From NCBI GenBank assembly GCA_020747045.1, contig JAGTJN010000016.1:310001-374000 (forward strand): a stretch of 64,000 nucleotides of DNA, read 5' to 3'. This document shows, one piece after another, positions 23,001 to 34,082 of this stretch. The stretch is from Phaeosphaeria sp. MPI-PUGE-AT-0046c. Taxonomy: Eukaryota > Ascomycota > Dothideomycetes > Pleosporales > Phaeosphaeriaceae. Under the pieces are notes generated by a model, which worked only from the letters and a program-made list of their open reading frames with translations, was not told where the DNA came from and ran no database searches. A program made the position numbers and the translations under genes. Each line of letters begins with the position of its first letter. Position 1 is the stretch's first letter.

Positions 23001-23678
23001 ATGATTGATCAGAACCAAACGCAATGGTTCAATCTACGGCGCCGACCTTTGGTATTGAAGGATTCTTCTTCTGACCTAGCTAATCACACGTGCGTCAAGT
23101 GGATCGTGAAATGCTTCGAGTGCCATGAGACCTGTAGCAAGTGCACAGTCTCGTCACTTCTCAGAAAAGTCATGAAGATCTTGGAGGAATGCTTCGTTCT
23201 ACACGATCTACAAGATACTGCCCTAAATTATTGCGCCATGTATGCTTATTTGAGCCTCTGCTGGGGCAAAGGCGGAGGGCGTTCCTGCATTTGGCGGCTA
23301 CAACTCTACGTACGGTCAAAGTGGGAATTAAAATTTGAATCCTATCACTCCTATCAAAGAACGAGAGGAGATAGTATGCCTCTCCTCGCACGTGGCTGGG
23401 TCTTTCAAGAAGGGCTTCTATTGCTCCAATTGGGTCACTACACTCAGGACCAGTTGACAAGGGAATGCAGATCTGCAGTCCATTTTGAATGCAGCGCGCG
23501 GGGTGGAACGGCGGCCGGGCCTCAGCACCTTCAACAGAAATGGCCTGAATATACCTCTCAAGGCAACGCACGACGACGTTGGATCTTCTGCCAGCGCTCG
23601 CCGGGATTGTCGAACAAGAGTTACAGCATCGGAAAAACGATCTCTAAATCGCAGAACGTGGGAGAGCACGTTATTTGA
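23001..23678 (+). pseudogene. HET-domain (heterokaryon incompatibility) relic
   Basis: A decayed fragment of a HET-domain gene. Seen: the pre-HET segment WIVKCFECHETCSKC (about 23097-23142), the motif YAYLSLCWGK near 23240-23270, and further on PLLARGWVFQEGLL followed by a TRECRSAVHFEC stretch, which correspond to the family's opening (ALSYCWG) and closing (RGWTFQERLLS ... HF..ELIWEC) signatures. The central block of about 100 residues with the usual LWVDSLCI motif is missing, and the segment before the domain appears shifted in frame (an alternative frame at 23141-23338). Inferred non-functional: the domain is internally deleted and no start with a leader-like context is evident. Confidence 0.55.
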
Positions 23679-26145
23679 AGATCTAGCCTTAACGGAAAAT
23701 TCATGTCGTGTCAGTGCCTAAGCCCCAACATGATCTGAGGCATGTTTCTTTGATAGGACCCGCTTTGGTCTATACCGCCCACTCCCAGCTCTCAGATCCC
23801 TCCACGTGCAGCTGAAGCGAGCTGGGCCACCAAAACTGGAGAAGTGCTCACTGCGAGCGCCTGGGGAAGCGGCTATGTATTGACAACAACAGTTATGGGC
23901 ACTATACCACTGTTGACCATACTCCGACTCCAAATGTATTGTGGCCATACAGGCTCGAGCCCCAACCCGCATCTCAGGTGTGTGTGAATGATCTTCTAGG
24001 TCTCAAGCTCGAGTGCTTCGTGCCCATTGATCTAACACTCGAAGATATCATCCTGGTTCTGGCGCAGTCGAGATGCGCAATAGACAAAGCGGCAACTAAT
24101 ATTGCGCGACAGGAAGTGGCTTTGGGGAGAGTCAAGAAAGTGGGGACTGTGTTGTTGTTTGCAGCGAACGAAAGAGTGGTTTACCCCGTCTCCGATGAAG
24201 GAAGATGTGGTGCAGATGGTCAATGTGCACTTACAAGGGTTGCTTGAGAAATGTGGAGCCGGTGTGACAGTTTTTCGGGAAGATTACATTTGGGGGAACA
24301 GGAGGCGGTGTTTTATTCGCGAGGAAAATGCCTCAGTGTGTGCAACATTGTTTGTTGTGCAAGATCGTTTTCTAGTGTACACTGCGTTGTGTTAGACCAC
24401 CAGGCCTCTCCAGACCTCTTGCTACATCAGTCACTCTAGCATCGAGCGACCCTTGCAGAACGGTTTGCTAGAATGTTCTGACTCCGACGCTCTGTACTTC
24501 TAGCTTGCACTGGACTGCATCTTCCCGCAGAGCCTCGCTAGCTAAGTTAGAGGGTCCGGTGCATTGCTAACGACTAGGCTGCCCGTTGTTATTTCTGACT
24601 TCAACTCCACCTTCACCAAGTAAAAGGGCAGCGGCACGATCCTTGGCGATTTTGTGCTCCGAGCACACAGGACGTTACGAGCCTACCGATGCCTGGAGGC
24701 CATGCACATCACATGATCGATCATGCAACATGTGGCTCGCATCACTGCAAAGCTTTTCTAGTGAGCATGTGATAATTGCACATCGCATGAGTCCAGTCCT
24801 AAGAGCAACAAGTCGCGGACAACGCATCCTTGGTGCGACTATGGATGCTAATGCGAGTAAGACGTGCATCGCAATTACGCCCGTGGCCAACGTACTGAAT
24901 CTTCCCGCGATCGTTGTCCTCTGTCCCGAGGCCCAACTATTGCAAGTGAGTGGCAAAGTTGACAATCCTTGCATGTTGGAGACAACCGGTGCGGTGCAAT
25001 CGCGGAGCCTCATGTGGAGCCTCACCTCGTTTCTTGGAAACAACCATGTCGCTCAACCTTCTGCATCGGTCACTCTTCTCCGCACCTGCTTACAGATATC
25101 GCAAATCATCAACAGGAAGAACGCACCAACTGGCAAAGTACTGAGCTGAGTAGAACGCTAAGCATTGGCAACTTGCTCCACGCGTGTTCCTTTCGCGATC
25201 AGCAGGCACGGATGAAAGCGAAGGACGGGCAAAAAAGCAGCGCATGTTTGCTGCAATTGGCCAACCGTGTCATTGATACATTCTGATCGTACGACGCCAT
25301 AGAAGCGAACATTGGACAATGAACCCGCGTGGCGCTGGAAGAGGCGTCCCCATCGCTCTGGGCGTGCATCATCGCTCAAACGCGTTGTGCGGGGTGAATC
25401 GCTTGCCCATGTCGCATTTCAGCCCAGCACGTCAGGATTTAAGTATAGTCTACCGCAAGACCACCGAGTGTTGTGAAGAATATCTGTCATGCAATGTCCA
25501 TATACGCGATAGCATCGGCTTACAATGTCTCAGATCCGCACCTTGCAGGCGCATATTGCCGTCAGGAACAATCCTTCCGATTAATCTCCCACGCGACGTC
25601 GAGGAACATGCTTGGCTGACGTCCTGCATCGACGGCTCAAGCTCGGATCCCGCAAGCTTTTACATGCTTCGTGCAGGTCTTGGCGGGCTTGATGCTCGAC
25701 CAACGAGCCTTGGTCCCCTGCCGTCTCTTTGTCTGCCCTCGACAATGATAGGGCAATCTACTCCACAACACTCAAATCTGCGTGTCTCGTGTTCGCCTAC
25801 GTAGATGGTGTGACGGTTATGGCGGCCCCGGATCTGGGAAACGGATCATGCAGCGAGGAATGCAAGTCTGCTTCCTCTGTAAGTGGAGACTTTCCATGCG
25901 CGTAGTCGCCAAGATGCATGGGATGTGCGGCCAGATATTCGGCTTGTTGAGCTTGGGACAATAGACTAGTAGGCTTGGGAAACAAGGACCGAGAGTCTTT
26001 GCTTTGCGGGGCGATCATGAAGTGCGCCTGGGGTTTGGGGAAAGTGTTAAGAGGCGGGGTGCGCGCTCTTGATCTACCTTGTCTGCACGCAACTTTGTAC
26101 GGAACTCTGAGATTCGTACGGTTCCAGAGCTGTTCATCAAGCAAG
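23679..26145. other. gene-poor intergenic DNA upstream of sugar transporter
   Basis: Many short frames on both strands (the longest about 60-190 codons) with no recognisable family. Some of 23700-24400 may be further debris of the HET relic. The final 150 bases contain clustered CreA-type sites. Confidence 0.45.
26006..26059 (+). promoter_or_regulatory. cluster of three CreA/Mig1-type SYGGRG sites
   Basis: GCGGGG at 26006, CTGGGG at 26028 and GCGGGG at 26054, within 54 bases and 87-140 bases upstream of the hexose transporter start. This hexamer is short and can occur by chance, but the close spacing before a sugar transporter gene suggests carbon catabolite control. Confidence 0.4.
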
Positions 26146-28186
26146 ATGGTCAAAGTTTCTTTCAAGGCTCCACCGGGCACAGCTGGCGCCACATGGCCTG
26201 CTATATGCGTCGGTCTCTTCGTTGCGTTTGGAGGTGTTCTTTTCGGGTAGGATACACTCGCCTATACATCAGAAATCAACATCTTACGATCTATAGATAT
26301 GACACGGGTACTATCTCTGGCATCATTGCCATGGACTATTGGAAGGAGAAGTTCTCGACGACCGCCGATGGCAACCTCACTCCAAGTGAGGACTCCCTTA
26401 TTGTGTCTATCTTGTCTGCTGTAAGTGTCCTTTCATACATGTGGGGAGCATCCGTTGACTCTTCATGTCCCAGGGAACATTCTTTGGCGCACTTCTCGCT
26501 GCTCCTTTCGCCGATATCCTCGGTCGCAGAATCGGCCTTTTGGCCGCTGTAGGCATTGTTTTCAACTTCGGCGTTATCTTGCAGACTGCTTCTACAAGAC
26601 AACCCCTGTTCATCGCAGGTCGCTTCTTCGCTGGACTCGGTGTCGGTCTACTGTCGGCTATGAGTGAGTTGCCTCAAAACCAACTGTTGTGCCCAGCAGC
26701 TGTGACACCCAACAAACATGTGACTGACACTAGTTAGTTCCCATGTATCAATCTGAGACTGCGCCAAAGTGGATTCGTGGTGTTATTGTCGGCTCTTATC
26801 AGCTCGCTATTACCATTGGTCTTCTATTAGCGGCTATCGTCAACAACGCCACCCAGGCTCGTACCGACTCTGGATCATACCGCATTCCGATCGCCGTCCA
26901 GTTTCTCTGGTCGATCATCCTCGTAGCCGGGTAAGTCGTTTTCTCTCGTCCTTTCGCAGAGCACACATTGACGATGGACGGCAGCCTCTTCGTCCTTCCC
27001 GAAACGCCCAGGTACCTCATCAAGAGGGACAGATACGAAGATGCTGCAAAAGCTCTAGGAAAACTTCGTCGCCTGCCCGTAGATCACCCCGCAATCATTG
27101 AAGAACTCAACGAAGTGCAGTCCAACCATCTTTACGAGATGTCTTTGGGCAAATCATCATACATCGAGTGCTTCAAGGGCAGCTTGGGCAAGCGATTGTT
27201 GACTGGCTGTCTTCTGCAGTCATTGCAGCAGCTGACTGGTGTCAACTTCATCTGTGAGTGGCTAGAGCTTCGATACACGAGCTGTGCTGATACATCCAGT
27301 CTACTATGGAACGCAGTACTTTAAGCGCGCTGGATTCCAGGACCCATTCATCATCCAGGTCATCACCAACTGTGTCAACGTCGCATCCACCTTCCCAGGT
27401 CTTTACATGGTCGAGAAGCTCGGCCGCCGTAACTTGTTGCTTCTTGGAGCGGTCGGCATGTGTGTCTGCCAATGTAAGCAGTCTCATTCGGTGCAAACTC
27501 GACGAATAGCTAATGGAGACTTTTAGATATCGTGGCCATTACCGGCACTGTCTCTGGAACAACTGATCTCTCGGCTCAGCGCGCCGCCATCTCATTCGTG
27601 TGCATCTACATCTTCTTTTTCGCCAGCTCTTGGGGCCCTGTTGCTTGGGTCGTCACTGGCGAGATCTTCCCGCTCAAGGCCCGCGCCAAGTGCCTCAGTA
27701 TGACCAGTAAGTACCTCTGATCGCTTTCTTCAGACTTTGAGAGCGATGCTAACTGCCCTAAAGCCGCGAGCAACTGGCTCCTCAACTGGGCAATCGCTTA
27801 CGCCACCCCCTACATGGTCGACGAGAAGGGTGCGAATCTCCAAAGCAAAGTCTTCTTCGTCTGGGGCACATTCTGCTTCATCTGCATTGCTTTTGTGTAA
27901 GTCAAACGAGCCGGAAATCCGCATATTCATAACTCCATCTAACACGCCCGTTAGCTTCCTCATGATCTTCGAAACCAAGGGCTTGACCCTCGAGCAAGTC
28001 GATGAACTCTACGGCACTGTCGGCAAGGCGTGGAAGTCTAAGGATTTCGTGCCGCAGGTCTCGTTTGCGGATGTTGATCACAAGACGCAGAGGGGAATGA
28101 GCCTCACAGATATTGGTGGTGAGCAGACTAGGAAGCGCAGCGTGCAGCATGATGAGACGGTTGCTGGTGAGAAGGTTGCGGCCTAG
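26146..28186 (+). CDS. hexose transporter (MFS, sugar porter family)
   Basis: Plasma-membrane sugar/H+ symporter or facilitator of the high-affinity glucose type. Nine exons: 26146-26246, 26297-26420, 26474-26663, 26738-26930, 26985-27253, 27300-27473, 27527-27706, 27764-27896 and 27955-28186, giving 531 residues. Seen: first helix with FGGVLFGYDTGTISG; DILGRRIG (loop 2-3 motif); VPMYQSETAPKWIRG restored as IPMYQSE over intron 3; PETPRYLIKRDR after helix 6; QQLTGVNFIFYYGT (helix 7, hexose-porter signature); EKLGRRNLLLLG; and the end FETKGLTLEQVDELYG. All eight introns are 46-74 bases with GT donors. The dense introns fit the family. Carbon catabolite control is suggested by upstream CreA-like sites. 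Confidence 0.94.
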
Positions 28187-29255
28187 ATCATGTAAAGATG
28201 AGGTCGATGGAGAAGTGATAAGAGCGCCCATGCATCAACATAATGACACTAGTAGGTAGTGTTGTATATGGTGGGTTGCTATGAGAATTGTATCGGGAGA
28301 AGCTGTGTCTACACACTGAACAGTAGCCACATGGGCACGTTCATGTCCTCAACTCTCTTCTAGGGTCTTAACCAAAGAAAGGTTTACGGAATGAAAATGA
28401 GCGCATTAATCTTGAACCATACACTGCTTGCACAGCCTGCTGTTGCACGATACCCTTGTCCCAATTGAGCCATCTTTTGTGAACCTCACGACCAACCTAG
28501 CACCCTATGGGTTCATGCCTGATCTTGAGCTACTCACTGCATGTGCTACCATGATAGCAGTTAAACTATAAGCATAGCCGTAGCGAGATAGGACGCTGAA
28601 GGTCTTGAATCCGTCCTCGAAGGCCGTCAAGATATGTGGGTCACTAGTTGTAGCCTTATGATTGACCAAAACCAATACATAGTAAGCCAAGGCTACCGAC
28701 TCTCGATGAATTTTCACAGCGTTTGAACGTCTACACCCTTGCAAAGGAAGATTCGAGCCAGGACTATGTTTGTATACACGTATATATACATATGAGTTTG
28801 AGTATACCAAAATAACCCAACTTGAGATGTCATCTGCCACTTTAGCACTGCAAGTCTGAGCGTGGAAGAGTTATCTCATGCAATCGTGCCGCCCGGGAAC
28901 GCCAGCCTTTGATTCAACGACGCGAATATACCAAGAGACCTACGCGCCGGAGCTACTCACACTATGATCAAAATTCAATACCAGTCTGAGTTTTGAATAC
29001 TGCAAAGAAGCATTGATTAGTTGCCAGAAAAGGTCCAAGGGTGCACACTAAGTTCGCGTGGAGCAATGTAGTACAACTTGATTTGCTTGTGCGTAAAATA
29101 CGACAGTGCGCCGTATTATAAGACGCGAGTGTAATTCCTAGTTCATCTGTGCCATGAGCTGCACACAGTACAATTCTTACACATTTGCCGTTCACATTTC
29201 ACATCCCATATCCTCACACGACTGACCTCGTAATCCACCACCGCCTCAACATCTT
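28187..29255. other. intergenic between convergent genes
   Basis: About 1 kb with no supported gene; only short low-quality frames. A short TA-rich tract (about 28778-28796) is the only compositional feature. Confidence 0.5.
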
Positions 29256-30607
29256 CTAGATATCAGCAACAAAATGGAATGCCCCCATCTTATCTCTAAA
29301 CAGCATCCCCGGATTCCCGTTCGGACCTGAGCTCACCCTCTTCACCAACTTCCACTCATTCTCCTTCGTCTGGTCGTACTGTTCTATCGGGCCCAAGTCA
29401 CGGTCTTCCTCATCCACCCCATCGCCAGCATATCCACCGCACTCATTCCTCACGAACTGGCTGAAGTGGCTGGTCCTAACGCTACCAGTGCTGTCACGGA
29501 TAGGAAGTGGATGGTGAATGTCAAGAGGGAAGCGGGCCGCGAGAGGAGATTCGAGCGAGCCTGTGCGGGTGCTGGAACCAGAGTAAGAGTGAAGCCCAAG
29601 ACGGGCTTCGATGGAGCTGGCGTGGCTGCGTGTGGTGGAAGAGGAGACGGTGCTGCTGCTGAGGCGACTTACGCCGTGGAGGACCATGCGTGTGCAGCCT
29701 TGTTGCATGAAGGCGATGGTATCGTCATCTAGACTGTCGGGACGAGAAGGTCGCTGGGGAGGAGGTCCAGGGCGCTTAATGAAGGCTACGGTACTGGGAT
29801 TCTCGGGAATCGGCGGGCTGGAGTACTGCTGCACGAGCATAGGGCGCGAAATGGTGCCGAGGGGTCGGGGAATGCTAATTGATGAGCGAGAGCGCCGGGA
29901 AGTGTGCAGAGAAGTAAGAACGGGGCGGCGCGGTGGCGATTCAACGAAGTCGACTGGTATCTGGGGGACTGGCGGTTGTGGCGGCGATGATGAATCCAAA
30001 TTCCTGTTGCCAAACAAGCGAGAGCCTATGTAAAGTTATTGTTCCGGCTAGATTCATGGTTAACAGGATAGAGATAACGTACTCGTAGTTCTCAGGTTGG
30101 CAAAGCTAGGACGAGGCTTTACTTTGAGCGATTCTGGCTCTGGGGTGACAGAGCCATGATGACTGGCGGTTTGAAGCAACAGCTCGCTTGATGCTGACGC
30201 CTCAGAAGAGGTTCGGGGAAATCGAAACGGTGCGTTTGAAGCTGACAGCTCTTGTCGTGAGCGCGGAACTTGAGCCTCTACATCTAAAGCCAGAGTTGAC
30301 GACGAGGCATAAGGAGGCGGAGAGGGCAACGGCTTGTCGACCTTGTCGCTTTTCCGCGTAAAGAAGCGCGATGCTGTAAACATCAATTATAGGTACTTTA
30401 TGATGACGAGTGACTTACGCTTCTTTTTGATGTGCCCCTCGATACCCGCATCGAAATCAACACTGGCGTCCGCTCCGGTATTCGCAACCTTTTCATCTTG
30501 ACTCGGCTGGTCCTTGAAGAAGCGCGAAGCTTCAACGACAGTCAGCGAGCTATCTTGCACAACAATTATGGAAATGGGCGCATACCTTTGCTCTTGAGGC
30601 TCTTCAT
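29256..30607 (-). CDS. Ser/Pro-rich protein with repeated SRFF exon starts, unknown function
   Basis: No known domain. Four exons (30607-30586, 30529-30419, 30373-30083, 30025-29256) encode 397 residues from MKSLKSK. All three introns (56, 45 and 57 bases) lie in phase 1, and exons 2, 3 and 4 open with ASRFF, PSRFF and SSRLF. The middle is low-complexity (Ser, Pro, Arg) and probably disordered; the C-terminus ENEWKLVKRVSSGPNGNPG followed by MLFRDKMGAFHFVADI looks folded and is the most conserved-looking part. Coding is supported by three consistent splice joins. The N-terminal start is less sure: without splicing intron 1 a hydrophobic start MIQLLLSFLLLVC at about 30675 would be used instead. 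Confidence 0.72.
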
Positions 30608-32381
30608 CGCGTTGCAGGTGGGTTGCTGATTGAGCGCAGACAAGAAGGAGGAACGATAAGAGCAGTTGAATCATCGATAAAATTTGCGGCAATGTGTTAT
30701 CAATTTGGGAGTTGGTAATTTGTAAAGTGACACTTCGATCTAGTGGGGTCGTGCTAGCGGTGATGAGGGTGAAGTGAGCTCGCGACGTGACAACTCTGCA
30801 ACAGCGCCGTGACACTGCGCCATTCTATACCTTATGTAAAGCAGTGATCTAATTCGAGACAAGAGTGAAAGTGAATAAAATTATGGCAGCGTTGTTGCGA
30901 TGACGTCAAGCCACGTGGAAATGAAAGTTTAAAGGCAAGAGCGATGGGAAAGGAAAGCTGACAACTCCAGATACACGTGGAATCAGAGTATGGCCATGCA
31001 CCATGATCATGTCTAATACATACCTTCGTCTTCATTCTGGTATACATCATACTCTCTCTTCATGTTTTTGAGCGCACAGCCCAGATCTTGCTCGTCTGCA
31101 GCGAACACCAGACGGCTTCCTACCACTTCGTTACCGTCGCGGTCTTCCCAATATACATCTTCATACCAAACTCAGCCCTGTTCTAGGATCTCATGAACCC
31201 CATCATCCCCAAGCTCTGCATGGGCAGCCACGTTCTATATACCAGCCACAACCACTCTTAGACATATAGAGGCCAAAGTTTCGAGCCAATTGTTCTCCCA
31301 ATTGCCCAGGTTCAGTTCTATGACAAGGCAATTCAGTTTGGGTAACCTCTGATCACTCTGCACAACTGGCGTGTCACGAGCTGGTAGCAAACAGTCGGGT
31401 ATAAAGTTTAGTGGCATATTGTGATCCAGGCCGACTAATTGATCTGCTCCTTTCACGCAGAGCTCAATCATTTGATTCGGCAGTGTCTCCCAGAGCATGT
31501 CTTCCATTTGCAAGGTAGCGGGTTTGAGTTGTGATGCAGAAAGGTCCATATGCACAAGGAGAGAAAGGATCAAATTCGACGCGTGCTCAGTCGTGTTAGA
31601 GAGCGCAAGCAAGCCCACGCAACACCTGAAGATGTTGAACAAGAAGTCGCTCTCTAATTTTGGCGACGACGGGCGACACAGGAGAATGGTTGAAATCCCA
31701 CGTGGAAAAATAGGTCACTTCTAGACAGCTGGCGAGATATATCAGTGCCTAGCCTCAGTAGAGCAGTACGGCCGCGTCAAGAAAAACGCAGAAGAGGAGT
31801 GTTTTGTATTAGGCATGTTCACTCCTAACTACCAAGCTGGTAGCCAGAAGTAACATGTCCGTTATTTTTTATTGATTTTTATTCGTGTTAGATCGGTGTT
31901 GTAGATGCTAAGAAGCAAGTCATGCCAGGATCCAAAGTATAGGATAGCAGAGCAATTGTCAAAGGGCAGCCGGGTCCAATATCGCAACCGATAACAATGT
32001 CCCCAGAAAAACAGCAAAGAACCACATCTCACGCCGTGAACTGCATAAACACCTCGCTGTTGAAGTGACGTCGTGCCCATGCACCCCGGTCGTAAGCAGC
32101 GCCAAACAAGAAGCCCAATGCAAACCGAGCTCATGTGCCTAAGCGACTCCTTCACTGTACACGCAAACACCTCCCAGGGAAAGATGGCGTGCCAGCCATA
32201 GACGGTCGGTAATCGTGGAGACTCCATAAACTCCGGGAAGACAAAACAAAGAGTGTTGTGTCATGCTACATGACTGAAAGTACAGCAGAAAATAGAAAAC
32301 ATATGGACAAAAGGAACTTGGAACAAATGGAAGTAGGTACCGTCGCAAGCTATGCAGAAGACCGCGAAAAGTGTAGAACCG
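30608..32381. other. intergenic with one possible gene fragment
   Basis: 1.8 kb between two minus-strand genes. Apart from the fragment at 31235-31700 nothing gene-like is seen. Confidence 0.4.
31235..31702 (-). other. possible coding fragment, unknown
   Basis: An open minus-strand frame of about 155 codons without an ATG near its upstream end (FPRGISTILLCRPSSPKLES and onward, then LLALSNTTEHASNLILSLL). The leucine-rich pattern is like the C-terminal parts of fungal F-box/LRR-type proteins, but there is no F-box and no complete gene. It may be a remnant, or an exon whose partner I cannot find. Confidence 0.25.
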
Positions 32382-34082
32382 CTACAACCGAACGCCGGAA
32401 GCATCATCAGTCACCCTAAGATTGAGCATGCGCTTGAGATCCTGCTCCAAAGCTAAAGAATCAGGAGTGGAGCTGTTGACAGGGGGAGCACCAGCCGCAG
32501 GAGGTGCAGAAGAGGAATGCTTCTTCGCCGCGACGGACGCGGGAACAAAAGACATCATCGAAGTGGCAGGCTTCTTAGCAGAGGCTGGAGCGCCATTGGA
32601 ATCCGCTTTGTTTGGGTGATTCGTAGGAGCGGCATTGTTGTTTCTCGCATGGTTTGAGTGGTGAGAATTTGGTCTGGGACCGTTATTTTGCCTGCCTGGT
32701 GTTCGTCTGGGATTGTTTGGAGCTTCGCGATGGGGTTGATTATAAGGCACCGAGCCACGGCGTGGCCCAGCGGGAACATTGGGAACTCCTCCTGGCGCTG
32801 CCGGGTAGTTCCTAGAGTAGGTATTGGGGTCCATAGCTCGCGGTGAAGAAACAGAAGGAAAGTCTTGGAACATGCCCTGCGCCATCAGTGGAGAGTCGGC
32901 AGTGATCTCAGTACGAAGTCCAGAATTGCGCTTGGAGGGCTCGCCTTTGGCGGCTTTGAACAATGGAGAAAGATTGCGATTACCATAAAAGAAATCAGGA
33001 TTTTCCGCGGGGGCCGCAGCAGGTGTGGACGGGCCCGAGGTGCTGCGAACAGCAGAGCGACCATCGTGGAATGGCGAAGGCGTCTCATTGCGAGTACCCG
33101 TACCCGAACCCGAGGCAGCTTGGGTATCTGGTCGTGGTGGTGTGGCAGCCGTAGGCTTCTTCTGGGACATGGACAGGCGATTGAGCAGATCCTGCATAAC
33201 ATCGTTGTTGCCTGTGGTATGGGCGGCATCCTTCACCTGCGAGGTCTTGTTGGGATCTGTTATAGAACGCACTGTCATGGGAGAGGCTACAGAAGGCGGG
33301 GACATGGGGGAATTCCTGCTTTCGCCATCAAGCTCAATTGGGAAAGGAGCGTTGTGCGAGCCATACGAGTCTTGCTTGTAATTAGGTGGTCTGCCAGACT
33401 GAGCAGGATGGAAGAATTGAGAAGATGCTGGACTGCCATTCCCGTGCTTGGCTCGTTCCGCACGGTCGGCTTTGAAGAGCAGATCCAGGGGAGAATCATG
33501 ATTGCGCGAGGGGACCGGGATCGGCGCACGCGAAGGAGAGGCTGCCAGAGAGTTTGGGGATCCTGTCGAATCGGAGCTGTTATCTGGAGGAGGTGTTGGC
33601 GGGTCCATCCGGGACTTGGCAGGCACTGATTTGGAAAGGAACTTGGGGATAGGCAGAGCAGACGGCGCAGGTGAGGCGTGGAAGGTTGGCCCGGCGTATG
33701 CGCCATGGGTTTTCGCCGGAGTCGCAGAGATGGGGTTAGAAGGGACAGCTTCTGTGTCGGTCAGGGAGGCCAGAGCACCTGGAGGAGAGAAGACTCGGTC
33801 TCCAGAAGGCTGCGCTCGTGTGTGCTTCTTGTGGATGCGCGGGCCGTCCGACATGTGCGCCTCCTCAGCGGGGAAGACGGCACTTTCAGCAAGAGGCAGC
33901 CTGCCGGGAGATGCGCTTGGGTGGCTGTGCTGGGTGCCGCCATTGTTCGCGCGACCACCTCTTGGGCGGCGCTGCCCCTGCCTGCCATTGCTGCTCTGCG
34001 GCGCCTGGGCTGGTGCGCTCTGCTGGGGCTGTTGCTTGCCCCGAGGGGCCCGTGGCGACGCTGTGGTGTGTACTGTCGACAT
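32382..34082 (-). CDS. PNRC/Edc1-like decapping-activator candidate
   Basis: Single exon, 566 residues, disordered and rich in Pro, Ser, Asn and Ala. The key feature is YAGPTFHASPAPSALPIPKF at residues 129-148, which matches the proline-rich nuclear receptor coactivator motif (PNRC, fungal Edc1/Edc2 form) that binds the Dcp1 EVH1 domain and stimulates Dcp2 decapping. Other short linear motifs: SPLDLLFKADRAERAK (about 196-211), FFYGNRNLSPLFKAA and a C-terminal amphipathic segment LALEQDLKRMLNLRV. An N-terminal RGG-like stretch (GQRRPRGGRANNGG) could bind RNA. The likely role, promoting mRNA decapping in the cytoplasm, is inferred from the motif only. Confidence 0.75.
   Translation of the reverse strand: MSTVHTTASPRAPRGKQQPQQSAPAQAPQSSNGRQGQRRPRGGRANNGGTQHSHPSASPGRLPLAESAVFPAEEAHMSDGPRIHKKHTRAQPSGDRVFSPPGALASLTDTEAVPSNPISATPAKTHGAYAGPTFHASPAPSALPIPKFLSKSVPAKSRMDPPTPPPDNSSDSTGSPNSLAASPSRAPIPVPSRNHDSPLDLLFKADRAERAKHGNGSPASSQFFHPAQSGRPPNYKQDSYGSHNAPFPIELDGESRNSPMSPPSVASPMTVRSITDPNKTSQVKDAAHTTGNNDVMQDLLNRLSMSQKKPTAATPPRPDTQAASGSGTGTRNETPSPFHDGRSAVRSTSGPSTPAAAPAENPDFFYGNRNLSPLFKAAKGEPSKRNSGLRTEITADSPLMAQGMFQDFPSVSSPRAMDPNTYSRNYPAAPGGVPNVPAGPRRGSVPYNQPHREAPNNPRRTPGRQNNGPRPNSHHSNHARNNNAAPTNHPNKADSNGAPASAKKPATSMMSFVPASVAAKKHSSSAPPAAGAPPVNSSTPDSLALEQDLKRMLNLRVTDDASGVRL

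Noticed and set aside
24586..25149. Open plus-strand frame of 187 codons in the gene-poor island
   Set aside because: Several overlapping frames of similar length and no recognisable domain; treated as chance.
25319..25804. Open plus-strand frame of 161 codons in the gene-poor island
   Set aside because: No family, no splice-supported extension and no codon pattern like the neighbouring genes.
32865..33629. Open plus-strand frame of 254 codons antisense to the PNRC-like gene
   Set aside because: It mirrors the low-complexity Ser/Pro coding sequence of the minus strand, has no recognisable domain, and is Arg/Gly-rich as expected for an antisense shadow.
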